This document shows, one piece after another, positions 25,357 to 34,381 of a stretch of DNA of 64,000 nucleotides; the stretch's first letter is position 1, and each line of letters starts with the position of its first letter. Both the position numbers and the translations under genes were made by a program. Source of the stretch: Castellaniella sp041677825 (GTDB lineage Bacteria; Pseudomonadota; Gammaproteobacteria; Burkholderiales; Burkholderiaceae_B); NCBI RefSeq assembly GCF_041677825.1, contig NZ_JBAYPG010000006.1:1-64000 (forward strand), in the 5' to 3' direction. Below the pieces are notes generated by a model. The model was given only the letters and a program-made list of their open reading frames with translations, did no database searches and was not told the origin of the DNA.

Positions 25357-26016
25357 ATGGCAAACCCCACCATGAACCCGACACGCCTGCCGCGTGGCCT
25401 CTACGGCATCACCCCCGACTGGCCCGACACCGACCGCCTGCTCGAAGCCATCGAGCAGGCCCATGCCGGCGGCATGGTCGCACTGCAATGGCGCCGCAAA
25501 CAGGGGGCGTGGGCCCAGTGGCGATCCCAGGCCCGGGCAGTGCGCGACACCTGCGCACGGCTGGCGTTGCCCCTGATCATCAACGATCACTGGCAACTGG
25601 CACTCGAATTCGACGCCGATGGCGTGCATCTGGGCCGTGACGACGCCGACATCGGCCCGGTGCGCGCAGCCCTGGGTGCCCGCAGGATCATCGGCTGTTC
25701 CTGTTATGATCAATTGGCCCTGGCGGCCAGGCGGCTGGCCGAAGGGGCCGATTACATCGCCTTCGGCGCACTGTACCCTTCGTCAGTCAAGCCCGATGCC
25801 GTGCGCGCAACGCTCGACCACATCCACCAGGGCAGCCTGCTGGTGCAATCCATGGCCCGGCCCCGCCCGGCCGTAGTGGCCATAGGTGGCCTGAACGCCG
25901 GCAATGCAGCCCCGGTCATCCAGGCCGGCGCCGATGGGATCGCGGTGATCAGCGCCCTCTTCGATGCGCCCGACATCGAGGCAGCTGCCCGCCGCTTCCA
26001 GCCACTTTTTTCATGA
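25357..26016 (+). CDS. thiE: thiamine-phosphate synthase
   Basis: This 219-residue TIM-barrel enzyme joins HMP-PP and HET-P to thiamine monophosphate. Seen: LYGITPDW at the N-terminus, QWRRKQGAW (diphosphate-binding Arg/Lys in place of the usual QYRxK), LIINDHWQLALEFDADGVHLG with the Asp ligand, CSCYDQLALAARRLAEGADYIAFG, and VAIGGLNAGNAAPVIQAGADGIAVISALFDA. A -10-like TAGAAT is at 25328-25333 but without a convincing -35. An internal ATG at 25372 is an alternative start. Confidence 0.92.
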   Translation: MANPTMNPTRLPRGLYGITPDWPDTDRLLEAIEQAHAGGMVALQWRRKQGAWAQWRSQARAVRDTCARLALPLIINDHWQLALEFDADGVHLGRDDADIGPVRAALGARRIIGCSCYDQLALAARRLAEGADYIAFGALYPSSVKPDAVRATLDHIHQGSLLVQSMARPRPAVVAIGGLNAGNAAPVIQAGADGIAVISALFDAPDIEAAARRFQPLFS

Positions 26017-26037
26017 ATCCCTTTCTTCTTCCTGCTC

Positions 26038-27315
26038 ATGACTCAACATTCAGACCTGTTTGACCGTGCCTGCAAGGTCATCCCCGGTGGCGTGAACTCG
26101 CCCGTGCGGGCATTCCGCTCGGTCGGCGGCACCCCCCCTTTCATCGAACGCGCCCTGGGGCCCCGGCTCTGGGACACCGAAGGCCATTGCTACATCGATT
26201 ATGTGGGCTCCTGGGGGCCGGCCATCCTGGGCCATGCAGATCCCGACGTCGTGGCGGCCGTTCAGGCCGCTGCTGCCCGGGGCCTGTCCTTCGGCGCCCC
26301 GACGGTGGCCGAGATCGAAATGGCCGAGGCCCTGGTCGAGCGCTTTCCGTCCATGGACCAGGTGCGCCTGGTCAGTTCGGGCACCGAGGCCACCATGTCG
26401 GCCATCCGTCTGGCACGCGGGTATACCGGCCGCGACAGGATCATCAAGTTCGACGGGTGCTACCACGGACACTCCGACAGCCTGCTGGTGAAATCCGGCT
26501 CGGGCATGCTGACCTTCGGCAACCCGTCTTCGGCTGGCGTGCCGCCAGAATTCGTGCAGCACACGCTGGTACTGGGCTACAACGATCTGGCTGCAGTCGA
26601 GGCCGCATTTGCCCACCACCCCGAAGACATTGCCTGCATCATCGTCGAGCCCCTGGCCGGCAACATGAATTTCGTGCGCCCGGTACCCGGTTTCCTCGAA
26701 GGCTTGCGCAGCCTGTGTTCCAGCCACGGCACGGTACTGATCTTCGACGAAGTGATGACCGGGTTGCGCGTGGGCCCGCAGGGCATGCAGGGCCTGAGCG
26801 GCGTGCGGCCCGACCTGACCACGCTGGCCAAGATCATCGGCGGCGGCATGCCGGTCGGGGCCTTTGGCGGGCACGCCGCCATCATGGCCAGCATCGCGCC
26901 GCTGGGTCCAGTGTATCAGGCCGGCACGCTGTCGGGCAACCCGGTCGCCATGGCCGCTGGCCTGGCCACCCTGCGCAAACTGCAGCAACCCGGCTTCTAC
27001 GAAGCGCTGCAAGGGCAGACACAAAAGCTCGTGCAGGGCCTCGAGGCTGCGGCGCGGCGCCACGGTGTACCCTTCTGCGCCGACAGCGAAGGTGGCATGT
27101 TCGGCCTGTTCTTCCAGGCCGAACGACCACGCAATCTGGCCGAAGTCTCGGCGGGCGACGCCGAGGCCTTCAAGCGGTTCTTCCATGGCATGCTCGGCCA
27201 TGGCATCTACCTGGCGCCATCGGCCTTCGAAGCCAGCTTCGTCTCGGCATGTCACGACGACGAGGTCCTGGACACCACCATCAGTGCTGCCGAACAAGTC
27301 TTCGCCACGCTGTGA
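26038..27315 (+). CDS. hemL: glutamate-1-semialdehyde 2,1-aminomutase
   Basis: This 425-residue PLP enzyme produces 5-aminolevulinate for haem. Lys265 in TLAKIIGGGMPVGAFGG is the Schiff-base lysine. Other motifs: IPGGVNSPVRAFRSVGG at the N-terminus, FDGCYHGHSDSLLVKSGSG, LIFDEVMTGLRVG with the PLP-contacting Asp, and YQAGTLSGNPVAMAAGL. Works with GltX and HemA in the C5 pathway. It is 21 bases behind thiE, likely cotranscribed. Its stop codon lies within the first unit of a 23 bp tandem repeat. Confidence 0.97.
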   Translation: MTQHSDLFDRACKVIPGGVNSPVRAFRSVGGTPPFIERALGPRLWDTEGHCYIDYVGSWGPAILGHADPDVVAAVQAAAARGLSFGAPTVAEIEMAEALVERFPSMDQVRLVSSGTEATMSAIRLARGYTGRDRIIKFDGCYHGHSDSLLVKSGSGMLTFGNPSSAGVPPEFVQHTLVLGYNDLAAVEAAFAHHPEDIACIIVEPLAGNMNFVRPVPGFLEGLRSLCSSHGTVLIFDEVMTGLRVGPQGMQGLSGVRPDLTTLAKIIGGGMPVGAFGGHAAIMASIAPLGPVYQAGTLSGNPVAMAAGLATLRKLQQPGFYEALQGQTQKLVQGLEAAARRHGVPFCADSEGGMFGLFFQAERPRNLAEVSAGDAEAFKRFFHGMLGHGIYLAPSAFEASFVSACHDDEVLDTTISAAEQVFATL

Positions 27316-27379
27316 AATGGTACAGGCTGCAACTATGAAATGGCACGGGCCGCAACCGTGAAATGGTACGGACTTCAAA
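27311..27379. repeat. three-copy 23 bp tandem repeat starting at the hemL stop
   Basis: Units at 27311-27333, 27334-27356 and 27357-27379 share the core TGAAATGGYAC followed by RGGCYGCAAC (third copy diverges at its end). The TGA in unit 1 is the hemL stop codon. The period is not a multiple of three. The arrangement resembles the multiple short repeats found at ends of some IS families (notably IS21-like), but no transposase gene is nearby. Confidence 0.8.
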
Positions 27380-27461
27380 TTTCTTGATTTGGAACAAGGA
27401 CACTTCGCCGGACATTACCTACACTGAACCCATCACAATGGCTTTGGTTCCGAGACGTGTC

Positions 27462-27992
27462 ATGATCGACTTCACTTCTGCAGACACCGCCCGGCATGCG
27501 GAAACCCACCCTTCCGAGCCGGGCATGCAACTATCCGGCAGCTCGCAGACACCGCGCGACCTGCATCTCTGGATGCGCCTGACCCACTGCTGCACCCTGA
27601 TCGAAAACGAACTGCGCAGCCGCCTGCGCGCCGAATTCCAGACCACGCTGCCGCGTTTCGAGTTCATGTGCCAGCTGGTATCGGCACCTCGCGGCCTGAA
27701 AATGAGCGAACTCTCCCGCCGCATGATGGTCACCAACGGCAACATCACCGGCATCGCAGACCAGCTCGAAAAAGACGGCCTGATCGAGCGCACCAAGGAT
27801 CCCGCCGACCGGCGCAGTTCCATCATCCGCCTCACGCCCACCGGACGGCGTCACCACAGGCGCATGCAGCGCGCCCATGACGCCTGGGTGCGCAGCCTGA
27901 TGAGCGGGCTGCCGGCAGGTACACGCCAGGCACTGTTCGAATTGCTGGGTGATCTCAGGCAATCCACGCTCGACGTCCTCCCGGTGCACTGA
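27462..27992 (+). CDS. MarR-family transcriptional regulator
   Basis: This protein of about 176 residues from the ATG at 27462 is a winged-helix dimer: helix 1 LHLWMRLTHCCTLIENELRSRLRAEF, recognition region LKMSELSRRMMVTNGNITGIADQLEKDGLIER, and the wing TKDPADRRSSIIRLTPTGRR with the conserved D-R-R. The N-terminal extension of some 30 residues is unconserved in type, so the start is uncertain (ATG at 27438 also possible). It lies between hemL and argJ with no obvious effector gene. Ligand unknown; some relatives respond to aromatic acids. Confidence 0.88.
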   Translation: MIDFTSADTARHAETHPSEPGMQLSGSSQTPRDLHLWMRLTHCCTLIENELRSRLRAEFQTTLPRFEFMCQLVSAPRGLKMSELSRRMMVTNGNITGIADQLEKDGLIERTKDPADRRSSIIRLTPTGRRHHRRMQRAHDAWVRSLMSGLPAGTRQALFELLGDLRQSTLDVLPVH

Positions 27993-28065
27993 CCGATTCG
28001 CGACAAGGCCCGAGCCGAGCCCGCACCCCTTAAAATGTCCTTTTCGATGCTTCAGGACCCCGCTC

Positions 28066-29292
28066 ATGGCCATTCAGCTGCACATCCCGGCGCCCGACGC
28101 CATCCACCCCGTCAGGGGCGTTCGAATCGGCATCGCCAAAGCCGGCATCCGCAAGGCAGATCGCCGCGACCTGACCGTCTTCCTGCTGGATCCGGGCACG
28201 GCCGTGGCGGGTGTCTTCACACGCAACCGGTTCAAGGCTGCGCCCGTGCAGGTGTGCGAAACCCATCTGGCAGCCGGTCAGGCCATTCGCGCGCTGGTCA
28301 TCAATACCGGCAATGCCAATGCGGGTACCGGCCAGGCTGGGCTCGACGCGGCCCTTGAAACCTGCGTGGCCCTGTCCACCCAGCTGGGCGTGGCCGCAGC
28401 GCAGATCCTGCCATTTTCCACGGGGGTCATCCTCGAGCCCCTGCCGGTCGAACGGCTGGTTGCAGCCTTGCCTGACGCCATCATGAGCGCCGGGGCGGAA
28501 CACTGGTTCGATGCGGCCCACGCGATCATGACCACCGACACACAGCCCAAGATCCATTCCGCACACATCGAACTGGGCGGCTCGCCCGTCACCATCACCG
28601 GCATCAGCAAGGGGGCCGGCATGATCCGCCCCAACATGGCCACCATGCTGGGCTTTCTGGCCACCGATGCCGGCCTGCCGGCCCCGCTGCTGAAAAAACT
28701 GGCCCACGAGATCGCCGAACAATCATTCAATCGCATCACGGTCGATGGCGACACCTCCACCAACGATTCTTTCGTCCTCATGGCCACCGGCGCCAGCAGC
28801 GCCATCATCGAATCCGAGCGTGACCCGCGCTATGCCCCTCTGGCCAGCGCCCTGGCCGATGCCGCCCTCGACCTCGCCCGGAAAATCGTGCGCGACGCCG
28901 AAGGCGCCACCAAATTCATCACGATCCGGGTTGAAGACGCCGGCAACAGCCACGAGGCCCTGCAAGTGGCCTATGCCATCGCCCACTCGCCACTGGTCAA
29001 GACCGCGTTCTATGCATCCGACCCCAATCTGGGGCGCATTCTGGCCGCGATTGGCTATGCCGGCATCGAGGATCTCGATATCCAGGCGCTCAGGCTATGG
29101 CTGGATGACGTACTGGTCGCCAGTCAGGGCGGGCGAGACCCCGCGTACCGCGAAGAAGACGGCCAGCGCGTCATGGCGGGGCAGGACATCACGGTGCGTG
29201 TATCCCTGGGGCGTGGCGGCGTCGCCGAAACTGTTTACACTTGTGACTTCTCGCACGAATACGTCAGCATCAATGCCGACTATCGCTCCTGA
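28066..29292 (+). CDS. argJ: bifunctional glutamate N-acetyltransferase/amino-acid acetyltransferase
   Basis: This 408-residue precursor self-cleaves into two chains at Ala-Thr in RPNMATMLGF; Thr193 becomes the nucleophile of the beta chain. Other family blocks: VFTRNRFKAAPVQVC, INTGNANAGTG, LPFSTGVILEPLP, FNRITVDGDTSTNDSFVLMATG and FYASDPNLGRILAAIG. It transfers the acetyl group from N-acetylornithine to glutamate in arginine synthesis (cyclic pathway). SD AGGACC precedes the ATG at 28066. Followed by a GNAT gene after 50 bases. Confidence 0.97.
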   Translation: MAIQLHIPAPDAIHPVRGVRIGIAKAGIRKADRRDLTVFLLDPGTAVAGVFTRNRFKAAPVQVCETHLAAGQAIRALVINTGNANAGTGQAGLDAALETCVALSTQLGVAAAQILPFSTGVILEPLPVERLVAALPDAIMSAGAEHWFDAAHAIMTTDTQPKIHSAHIELGGSPVTITGISKGAGMIRPNMATMLGFLATDAGLPAPLLKKLAHEIAEQSFNRITVDGDTSTNDSFVLMATGASSAIIESERDPRYAPLASALADAALDLARKIVRDAEGATKFITIRVEDAGNSHEALQVAYAIAHSPLVKTAFYASDPNLGRILAAIGYAGIEDLDIQALRLWLDDVLVASQGGRDPAYREEDGQRVMAGQDITVRVSLGRGGVAETVYTCDFSHEYVSINADYRS

Positions 29293-29342
29293 ACAAAGGC
29301 CCCACAGCCCGCCATGGCACCGCTGCAAACCCAAGGACACGC

Positions 29343-29801
29343 ATGACGACACAAGCCACCCCCATCACGCTCCGGGCGCTGACCCCGGCCGATTTCGAGC
29401 ACTGGCTGCCGCTCTGGAAAGGCTATCAGCAGTTCTACAATGTCAGCCTGCCCGATGAAGCCACCCAGACCACGTTCGGGCGCTTCCTGGACGACACCGA
29501 ACCCATGCACTGCACGCTGGCCGTTCGCGGCCAGGACGTCATCGGCATGGTGCATTACATCGAACACCGCAGTTGCTGGACGCCGGGCGATTATTGCTAT
29601 CTGCAGGATCTGTACGTCGATCAGTCAGCCCGTGGGCAAGGTGCGGGCCGGCTGCTGATCGAACACGTCTACGCGCATGCGCGCGCCCTGGGCTGCAGCC
29701 GCGTGTATTGGCTCACCCAGGAAAACAACACCACGGCGCGCGCCTTGTACGATCAGGTGGCCGACAACCCCGGCTTCATCCAGTATCGCAAGGCCATGTA
29801 G
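29343..29801 (+). CDS. GNAT-family N-acetyltransferase
   Basis: This 152-residue single-domain acetyltransferase has TLRALTPADFEHWLPLWKGY at the start, YLQDLYVDQSARGQGAGRLL as the acetyl-CoA-binding motif A (R/Q-x-x-G-x-G/A), and YWLTQENNTTARALYDQVA as motif B. Cytoplasmic. The acceptor (amine, amino acid or peptide) cannot be told. It sits behind argJ on the same strand and convergent to the amidase, possibly on the argJ transcript. Confidence 0.88.
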   Translation: MTTQATPITLRALTPADFEHWLPLWKGYQQFYNVSLPDEATQTTFGRFLDDTEPMHCTLAVRGQDVIGMVHYIEHRSCWTPGDYCYLQDLYVDQSARGQGAGRLLIEHVYAHARALGCSRVYWLTQENNTTARALYDQVADNPGFIQYRKAM

Positions 29802-29814
29802 GCCACGGCCACTG

Positions 29815-31251
29815 CTACAGTGCGCCGCAGGGCCGGCGTGCCGCCCATGGGGCCATGGCCTCGAGCTGTGCCGATAATTGCAGGATCTGGTCTTCGCGGC
29901 CAAAATGCCCGATCAGCTGCACCCCCACCGGCACATTGCCCGCCGTCCAGTGCAAGGGTACGCTGGCAGCCGGCTGGCCCGACGCATTGATGAGCGCCAG
30001 GAAGGTCGTGTAGTCGGCCACCCGCTGGCGAAATTCGGCAAACCCCGCCTGCATCGACAAATACCCCAACGGCGCAGGCAGTTGTGTCAGCGCCGGTGTC
30101 AGCACCAGATCACATGACGCCATCTGGCTCTCGAACAACTGGCCGATCGAGTGAAACAGGTTGATCGAGCGCACGTAGTCGCCCGCGGGCAATTGCTTGC
30201 CCATGTGGTAGCCATCGAGAATGGCCCACTCGAGATCACCGTCGCGCAACGGGCGCCCCAATGCGCGCAACCGGGCCTCGACCGACACGACGATGTTCGC
30301 GCTCAGCACCCGGATATGGGCCTGCACAAAGGCATCGTAATCGAGATCGGGCATGTCTTCGACGACCACTTCGTGTCCTGCCGAACGGCATAGCGCAGCC
30401 GCATTGTCGACGGCCTTCAGGCATTCGGGGTCGATCGCCACGTCTCGCCAGGCGGTGCGCCACACGACGATGCGCAAAGGCCGTTCGAAATCCTGACGGA
30501 TCAGCTGTTCGTATGAAGCGGGCGCCGGTGGGGCCGCATATGGCGCCCCGGACTCCCAGCCCATGACGGCATCCAGTGCCGCTGCGGTGTCGCGCACGCT
30601 GCGGCTGAGCACCCCATCGCTGGCCAGCCCCCCCCAACCTTCTCCGCGAAACGGCCCGATCGGGACCCGGCCGCGGGTGGGCTTCAGGCCAAAGAGCCCG
30701 CAACAGGCCGCGGGTATGCGAATCGAGCCGCCGCCATCGCTGCCATGGGCGACGGGCACCACCCCCAGCGCCACGGCAACGGCGGCCCCCCCGCTGCTGC
30801 CACCCGCCGAACGGCTGTGATCCCAGGGGTTGAGCGTAGGCCCGCCATTGTGGGTGGCCTCGGTCGTGGGCGCCATGCACAGTTCAGGCACGCATGTGCG
30901 CGCAAAGGGAATCAGGCCGGCCTGCTCGAAGCGGTCGGTCAGGGTGGCGTTGCCTGCGAATGTCGTATTGGCAAACAGCGCCGAACCCAGGCTGGAGGGC
31001 AAGCGCATCGAGGCGAGCCCTGAATCCTTGAGCAGGAACGGCAGGCCGCCAAAGCGGCCACCAAACCCGCCCTGGCGGGCCAATGCCAGGGATTCTTCAT
31101 AGGCCGGGTGGCAAATGGCACGATGCGGTTCAGCACGCACGCGGGCCAATTCGATGGCACACGCCATGACCTCTTCGGGCGATGCGTCTCCCGCAGACAG
31201 CACATCCGCCAGCGCCACGCCATCCAGCGCCTCATATTCATACACCTGCAT
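29815..31251 (-). CDS. amidase (amidase-signature family)
   Basis: This 478-residue hydrolase has the Ser-cisSer-Lys triad visible: Lys75 in PFLLKDSG, the cis-Ser at about 152 in SAGGSSGGAAVAVA, and nucleophile Ser176 in SDGGGSIRIPAACCG. The 24-residue spacing between the two serines is that of the family. It cleaves a carboxamide to acid plus ammonia or amine. It is the last gene of the liv-SDR-hydrolase operon, 39 bases after the NodB-fold gene. Inference: it hydrolyses the half-amide product of the preceding enzyme. Other roles (aryl-amide or allophanate-like hydrolysis) are possible. Confidence 0.9.
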   Translation of the reverse strand: MQVYEYEALDGVALADVLSAGDASPEEVMACAIELARVRAEPHRAICHPAYEESLALARQGGFGGRFGGLPFLLKDSGLASMRLPSSLGSALFANTTFAGNATLTDRFEQAGLIPFARTCVPELCMAPTTEATHNGGPTLNPWDHSRSAGGSSGGAAVAVALGVVPVAHGSDGGGSIRIPAACCGLFGLKPTRGRVPIGPFRGEGWGGLASDGVLSRSVRDTAAALDAVMGWESGAPYAAPPAPASYEQLIRQDFERPLRIVVWRTAWRDVAIDPECLKAVDNAAALCRSAGHEVVVEDMPDLDYDAFVQAHIRVLSANIVVSVEARLRALGRPLRDGDLEWAILDGYHMGKQLPAGDYVRSINLFHSIGQLFESQMASCDLVLTPALTQLPAPLGYLSMQAGFAEFRQRVADYTTFLALINASGQPAASVPLHWTAGNVPVGVQLIGHFGREDQILQLSAQLEAMAPWAARRPCGAL

Positions 31252-31290
31252 GACAGTCCTTATCCTGTATTCAACGAATCAGCCCGGCGC

Positions 31291-32124
31291 TCATGACGGC
31301 TCACTGCAGGCCGCCCAGGCGCCTGCCACCTCATCCCCGCGCGCAAACCAGACGTCGGGGAACGCCTGCATCCAGGCCACGAATTCCCGCAACATCGCGA
31401 TCCGGGACGGACGCCCAATGACCTGGGGATGCATGGTCAGGCAGAACAGCCCGCCCCAGCGATGAATTTCGCGGAACTCGTCTTTCCAGACCTCGAGGAT
31501 CTGCTGGTTGGAGACGATGGTGCGCGGCGTGCGGATCGAGAACAGCGCAAAAGGCGCGTCATCGAGGCTCCAGTGCACGGGAAGCTCGATCGGGCCCGGC
31601 CGGCCGTCCGGCAGACGGTGACGATACGGATTGATCTGGTCCATGAAGGAACTGTCGTAATGCAGATCGTATTTGTCGAGCAGGGCGATCATGTTGTGGC
31701 TGGTTTCCCAGGCGGGCGAGCGGTAGCCACGGGGCCTGACGCCCGCCGTGCGCTGCAGCGCCTCGAGGCCCTGCACGAACACCGCTTCTTCGCGCTCCGG
31801 GTCCGACGGATCCACCCATTCATGCAGATAACCATGGTGCCCCACTTCGTGCCCCTGCGCAAGCATGAGTTCGACGCATGCCGGGTGCTGCTCGGCGGTC
31901 CAGCCCGGGACGAAGAAGGTCGCGGGGACCTGCGCATCCTTGAGGGTTTCGATGATTTTCGGAACCCCCACCTTCGCGCCATACGTGCCCTGGGACAAAG
32001 TGCCCGGTCGCTTGCCGTTTTCTGCGTCGCGCGACAGCCACAGCGATTCTGCATCGAAGTCGAATGACAGCATGATGGCGCAACGCGCACCATTGGGCCA
32101 TTGAACCGAGAAATCCTGATTCAT
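31291..32124 (-). CDS. NodB-fold (polysaccharide-deacetylase family) hydrolase, PuuE/imidase-like
   Basis: This 277-residue cytoplasmic protein has no signal peptide, which argues against acting on cell-wall polymers. Motifs: LSFDFDAESLW with Asp22/Asp24, GHEVGHHGYLHEW with His97 and His101 as likely metal ligands, and RGYRSPAWE and FCLTMHPQVIGRPSRI further on. These features match the PuuE allantoinase/cyclic-imide hydrolase branch of the family (the imidase of Pseudomonas putida belongs to it). It would open a cyclic imide or ureide, and the next gene, an amidase, would finish. Spacing to the SDR upstream is 48 bases. Confidence 0.85.
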   Translation of the reverse strand: MNQDFSVQWPNGARCAIMLSFDFDAESLWLSRDAENGKRPGTLSQGTYGAKVGVPKIIETLKDAQVPATFFVPGWTAEQHPACVELMLAQGHEVGHHGYLHEWVDPSDPEREEAVFVQGLEALQRTAGVRPRGYRSPAWETSHNMIALLDKYDLHYDSSFMDQINPYRHRLPDGRPGPIELPVHWSLDDAPFALFSIRTPRTIVSNQQILEVWKDEFREIHRWGGLFCLTMHPQVIGRPSRIAMLREFVAWMQAFPDVWFARGDEVAGAWAACSEPS

Positions 32125-32172
32125 TGCTTGCTCCTTGTCTTGCCTGATTGATTCATTCGCGCACCGGTCTGC

Positions 32173-32910
32173 TCATGCGCCCGCATGGCTGCGGCACGCC
32201 AGCCAGCCCCCATCGACCGCAATGATCTGCCCCAATACATACGCCGCATCGTCGGAACACAGGAAAGCAATGACGCTGGCGACCTGCTCGGGTGTTCCGA
32301 TCGTCCCGAGGGGTGTAGCCTGCACCATGTCGCGCCAGTATTGCGGATCGGACTCGAGGCGATGGGCCGTCATGGGTGTGCGGATCACGCCTGGCGCCAC
32401 CCCATTGGTGCGAATCCCCTTCGGCCCCAGATCGGCCGCCAGTTGCCGGGTCAACTGGGAGATCCCGGCCTTGGCGACGGCATAGGCCGTGCACCCGGGA
32501 AATCCCACCTCGCCATAGACGGAGGCGACATTCACGATGCAGCCGCCCGGTGTGCGCAGCTGTGGGATGACCTCGCGCGTGAGCCTCAGCACCGCCCGCA
32601 GATTGACGCCGATGATGCGGTCGAGCAGGGCATCATCGCTGAGCACCAGGGACTTCGACCCACCCACCCCTGCGTTGTTGACCAGGATGTCGATCGGCCC
32701 AAGGACACGTGCCGCACGAACGATGCGCTCGGGGGCGTCATCGCTGGCGAGGTCCACCGCCAGGCTCTCGATGCCCGGCCCGGCCAGGCCCGCGACATCG
32801 AGATCGACTGCCAGGACCCGCACGCCATCGGCCACGAGCCGGTTCACCACCGCCCGGCCGATCCCGCCACGCGCACCGGTGACGATGGCGTTTTTCTGCA
32901 TCGCCGTCAT
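32173..32910 (-). CDS. short-chain dehydrogenase/reductase (second of pair)
   Basis: This 245-residue classical SDR has NAIVTGARGGIGRAVVNRLV with the nucleotide loop TGxxxGIG, VDLDVAGLA with an acidic residue after strand 2 (suggesting NAD preference), VNNAGVGG, catalytic Ser in VNVASVYGE and YxxxK as YAVAK. Start overlaps the preceding SDR stop by four bases. Substrate unknown; context suggests oxidation of an alcohol formed in the catabolic pathway. Confidence 0.9.
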   Translation of the reverse strand: MTAMQKNAIVTGARGGIGRAVVNRLVADGVRVLAVDLDVAGLAGPGIESLAVDLASDDAPERIVRAARVLGPIDILVNNAGVGGSKSLVLSDDALLDRIIGVNLRAVLRLTREVIPQLRTPGGCIVNVASVYGEVGFPGCTAYAVAKAGISQLTRQLAADLGPKGIRTNGVAPGVIRTPMTAHRLESDPQYWRDMVQATPLGTIGTPEQVASVIAFLCSDDAAYVLGQIIAVDGGWLACRSHAGA

Positions 32911-33668
32911 GCGAGCCTCCCGCCATCGACGGGCAGACTGACGCCAGTCAGGTAAGAGGCCTCGTCGCTGGCCAGAAACAGCGCCGCCGCGGTGACCTCG
33001 GCCGGCTGACCAAAGCGCCCCAGCGGATGCCGGGCGAGATAGGCCGCGTGGCGGGCTGCGATGGCCTGCTCATTGCCGGCCGAATGAATGGTGGCCTGCA
33101 GCATGGGGGTGTCGATCGACCCCGGGCACACGGAATTGAAGCGGATGCCTTCGGCTGCATGCGCCAGGGCCAGGCTGCGCGTGAGCATGGCCACGGCCCC
33201 CTTGGAGGCCGAATAGGGGCCGAGAACCGCACTGCCCGCCAGCCCCGCGGTGGATCCGTAGGTGACCACGCAGCCCCGCGCCTGGCGCAGGGCCGGCAGC
33301 GCGTGTCGGATGGTGAGAAACGTGCCACGCACATTCACGGCAAAGATCCGGTCCCATTCATCGACCGAGCAGTCTTCGATGCGGGTCCCACGGCCCACCG
33401 TGCCAGCCGCGGTGAGCAGCACGTCGAGTGCCCCATTCGACGCATACTGCTGCCAGGCCTGCTCCTGGCTGGCGGCATCGGCAACATCACACGGTACGAT
33501 CTGCGCGACTGGCCCGATCTGCGCCGCCACCTCGGCCAGCGCCGGCGCATCCCGGTCCATCAGTACCACCTTGCGCGCACCCTCGCGCGCCAGCGCGACG
33601 GCGGCATCTCTGCCCAGCCCCCCCGCAGCCCCGGTAATCACAGCAATCTTGCCCGAAAATCGATTCAT
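32907..33668 (-). CDS. short-chain dehydrogenase/reductase (first of pair)
   Basis: This 253-residue classical SDR has IAVITGAAGGLGRDAAVALA (dinucleotide loop), LMDRDAPAL with Asp after strand 2 (NAD-type), TAAGTVGRG in place of the usual NNAG (the sequence reads LTAAG, a noteworthy change), catalytic Ser in VTYGSTAGLAG and Tyr/Lys in YSASK. Begins two bases after livF ends and overlaps the next SDR. Two tandem SDRs may act on different chain positions or form a heteromer. Confidence 0.9.
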   Translation of the reverse strand: MNRFSGKIAVITGAAGGLGRDAAVALAREGARKVVLMDRDAPALAEVAAQIGPVAQIVPCDVADAASQEQAWQQYASNGALDVLLTAAGTVGRGTRIEDCSVDEWDRIFAVNVRGTFLTIRHALPALRQARGCVVTYGSTAGLAGSAVLGPYSASKGAVAMLTRSLALAHAAEGIRFNSVCPGSIDTPMLQATIHSAGNEQAIAARHAAYLARHPLGRFGQPAEVTAAALFLASDEASYLTGVSLPVDGGRLA

Positions 33669-33670
33669 GC

Positions 33671-34381
33671 TCAGGATGCTCCAAGGTAGAATTCCTGCAA
33701 CGACGCCATGTCCACGTCGGGGCCATTGCGGCAGGACAAGGCAACCCGCCCTTCGCGCAGAACGTGGATGTCATCGGCCAGTTCGAGTGCCAGCGACACA
33801 TTCTGCTCGACCAGAAGGATGGTCAGGCCACGCTCACGCAGCTCATGGATCATGTCGGAAATCTCGCCCACCACCTTGGGCGAGAGTGCGGCCGAAGGCT
33901 CATCGAGCAGCAGCATGCGGGGCCTGGCAAGCAAGGCCCGCCCCAGCGCCAGCATCTGCCGCTCACCCCCCGAAAGCAGCCCGGCAGGCGCACGCCTGCG
34001 CTGCACCAGCCGTGGAAAGAGTTCATAGACCTCGTGCAGATCGTGCTTCAGGGCGGCCCGCTCGCGGCGGCGATGATAGCCCCCCATGAGGATGTTCTCT
34101 TCCACGGACATTTCCGCGAAGACTTCTTTGCCCTGCGGCACCAGTACCAGCCCGTGCGCGGCCATGGCGTGAGCCGGCAGCTGATCGATGCGTTCACCCG
34201 CCAGCACAATCTGGCCGGAGTCGGGCCGCAGCAGCCCGCAAATCGTCTTGAGCGTGGTGGACTTGCCCGAACCATTGCCGCCCAATACGGCAGTCAGACC
34301 CCCATCGGGCACGCTGAAGGAGACCCTGTGCAGAATGCGGGTCTTGCCGTACCCTGCCTGAATATCGATGACCTCAAGCAT
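33671..34381 (-). CDS. livF: branched-chain-amino-acid-type ABC transporter ATPase, LivF
   Basis: This 236-residue ATPase has MLEVIDIQAGYGKTRILHRV at the N-terminus, Walker A GGNGSGKST, Q-loop VPQGKEVFAEMSVEENI (typical of LivF), signature LLSGGERQMLALGRAL and Walker B MLLLDEPSAALSP. The ATG at 34381 overlaps the livG end by eight bases. It pairs with LivG to drive the importer. Confidence 0.94.
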   Translation of the reverse strand: MLEVIDIQAGYGKTRILHRVSFSVPDGGLTAVLGGNGSGKSTTLKTICGLLRPDSGQIVLAGERIDQLPAHAMAAHGLVLVPQGKEVFAEMSVEENILMGGYHRRRERAALKHDLHEVYELFPRLVQRRRAPAGLLSGGERQMLALGRALLARPRMLLLDEPSAALSPKVVGEISDMIHELRERGLTILLVEQNVSLALELADDIHVLREGRVALSCRNGPDVDMASLQEFYLGAS

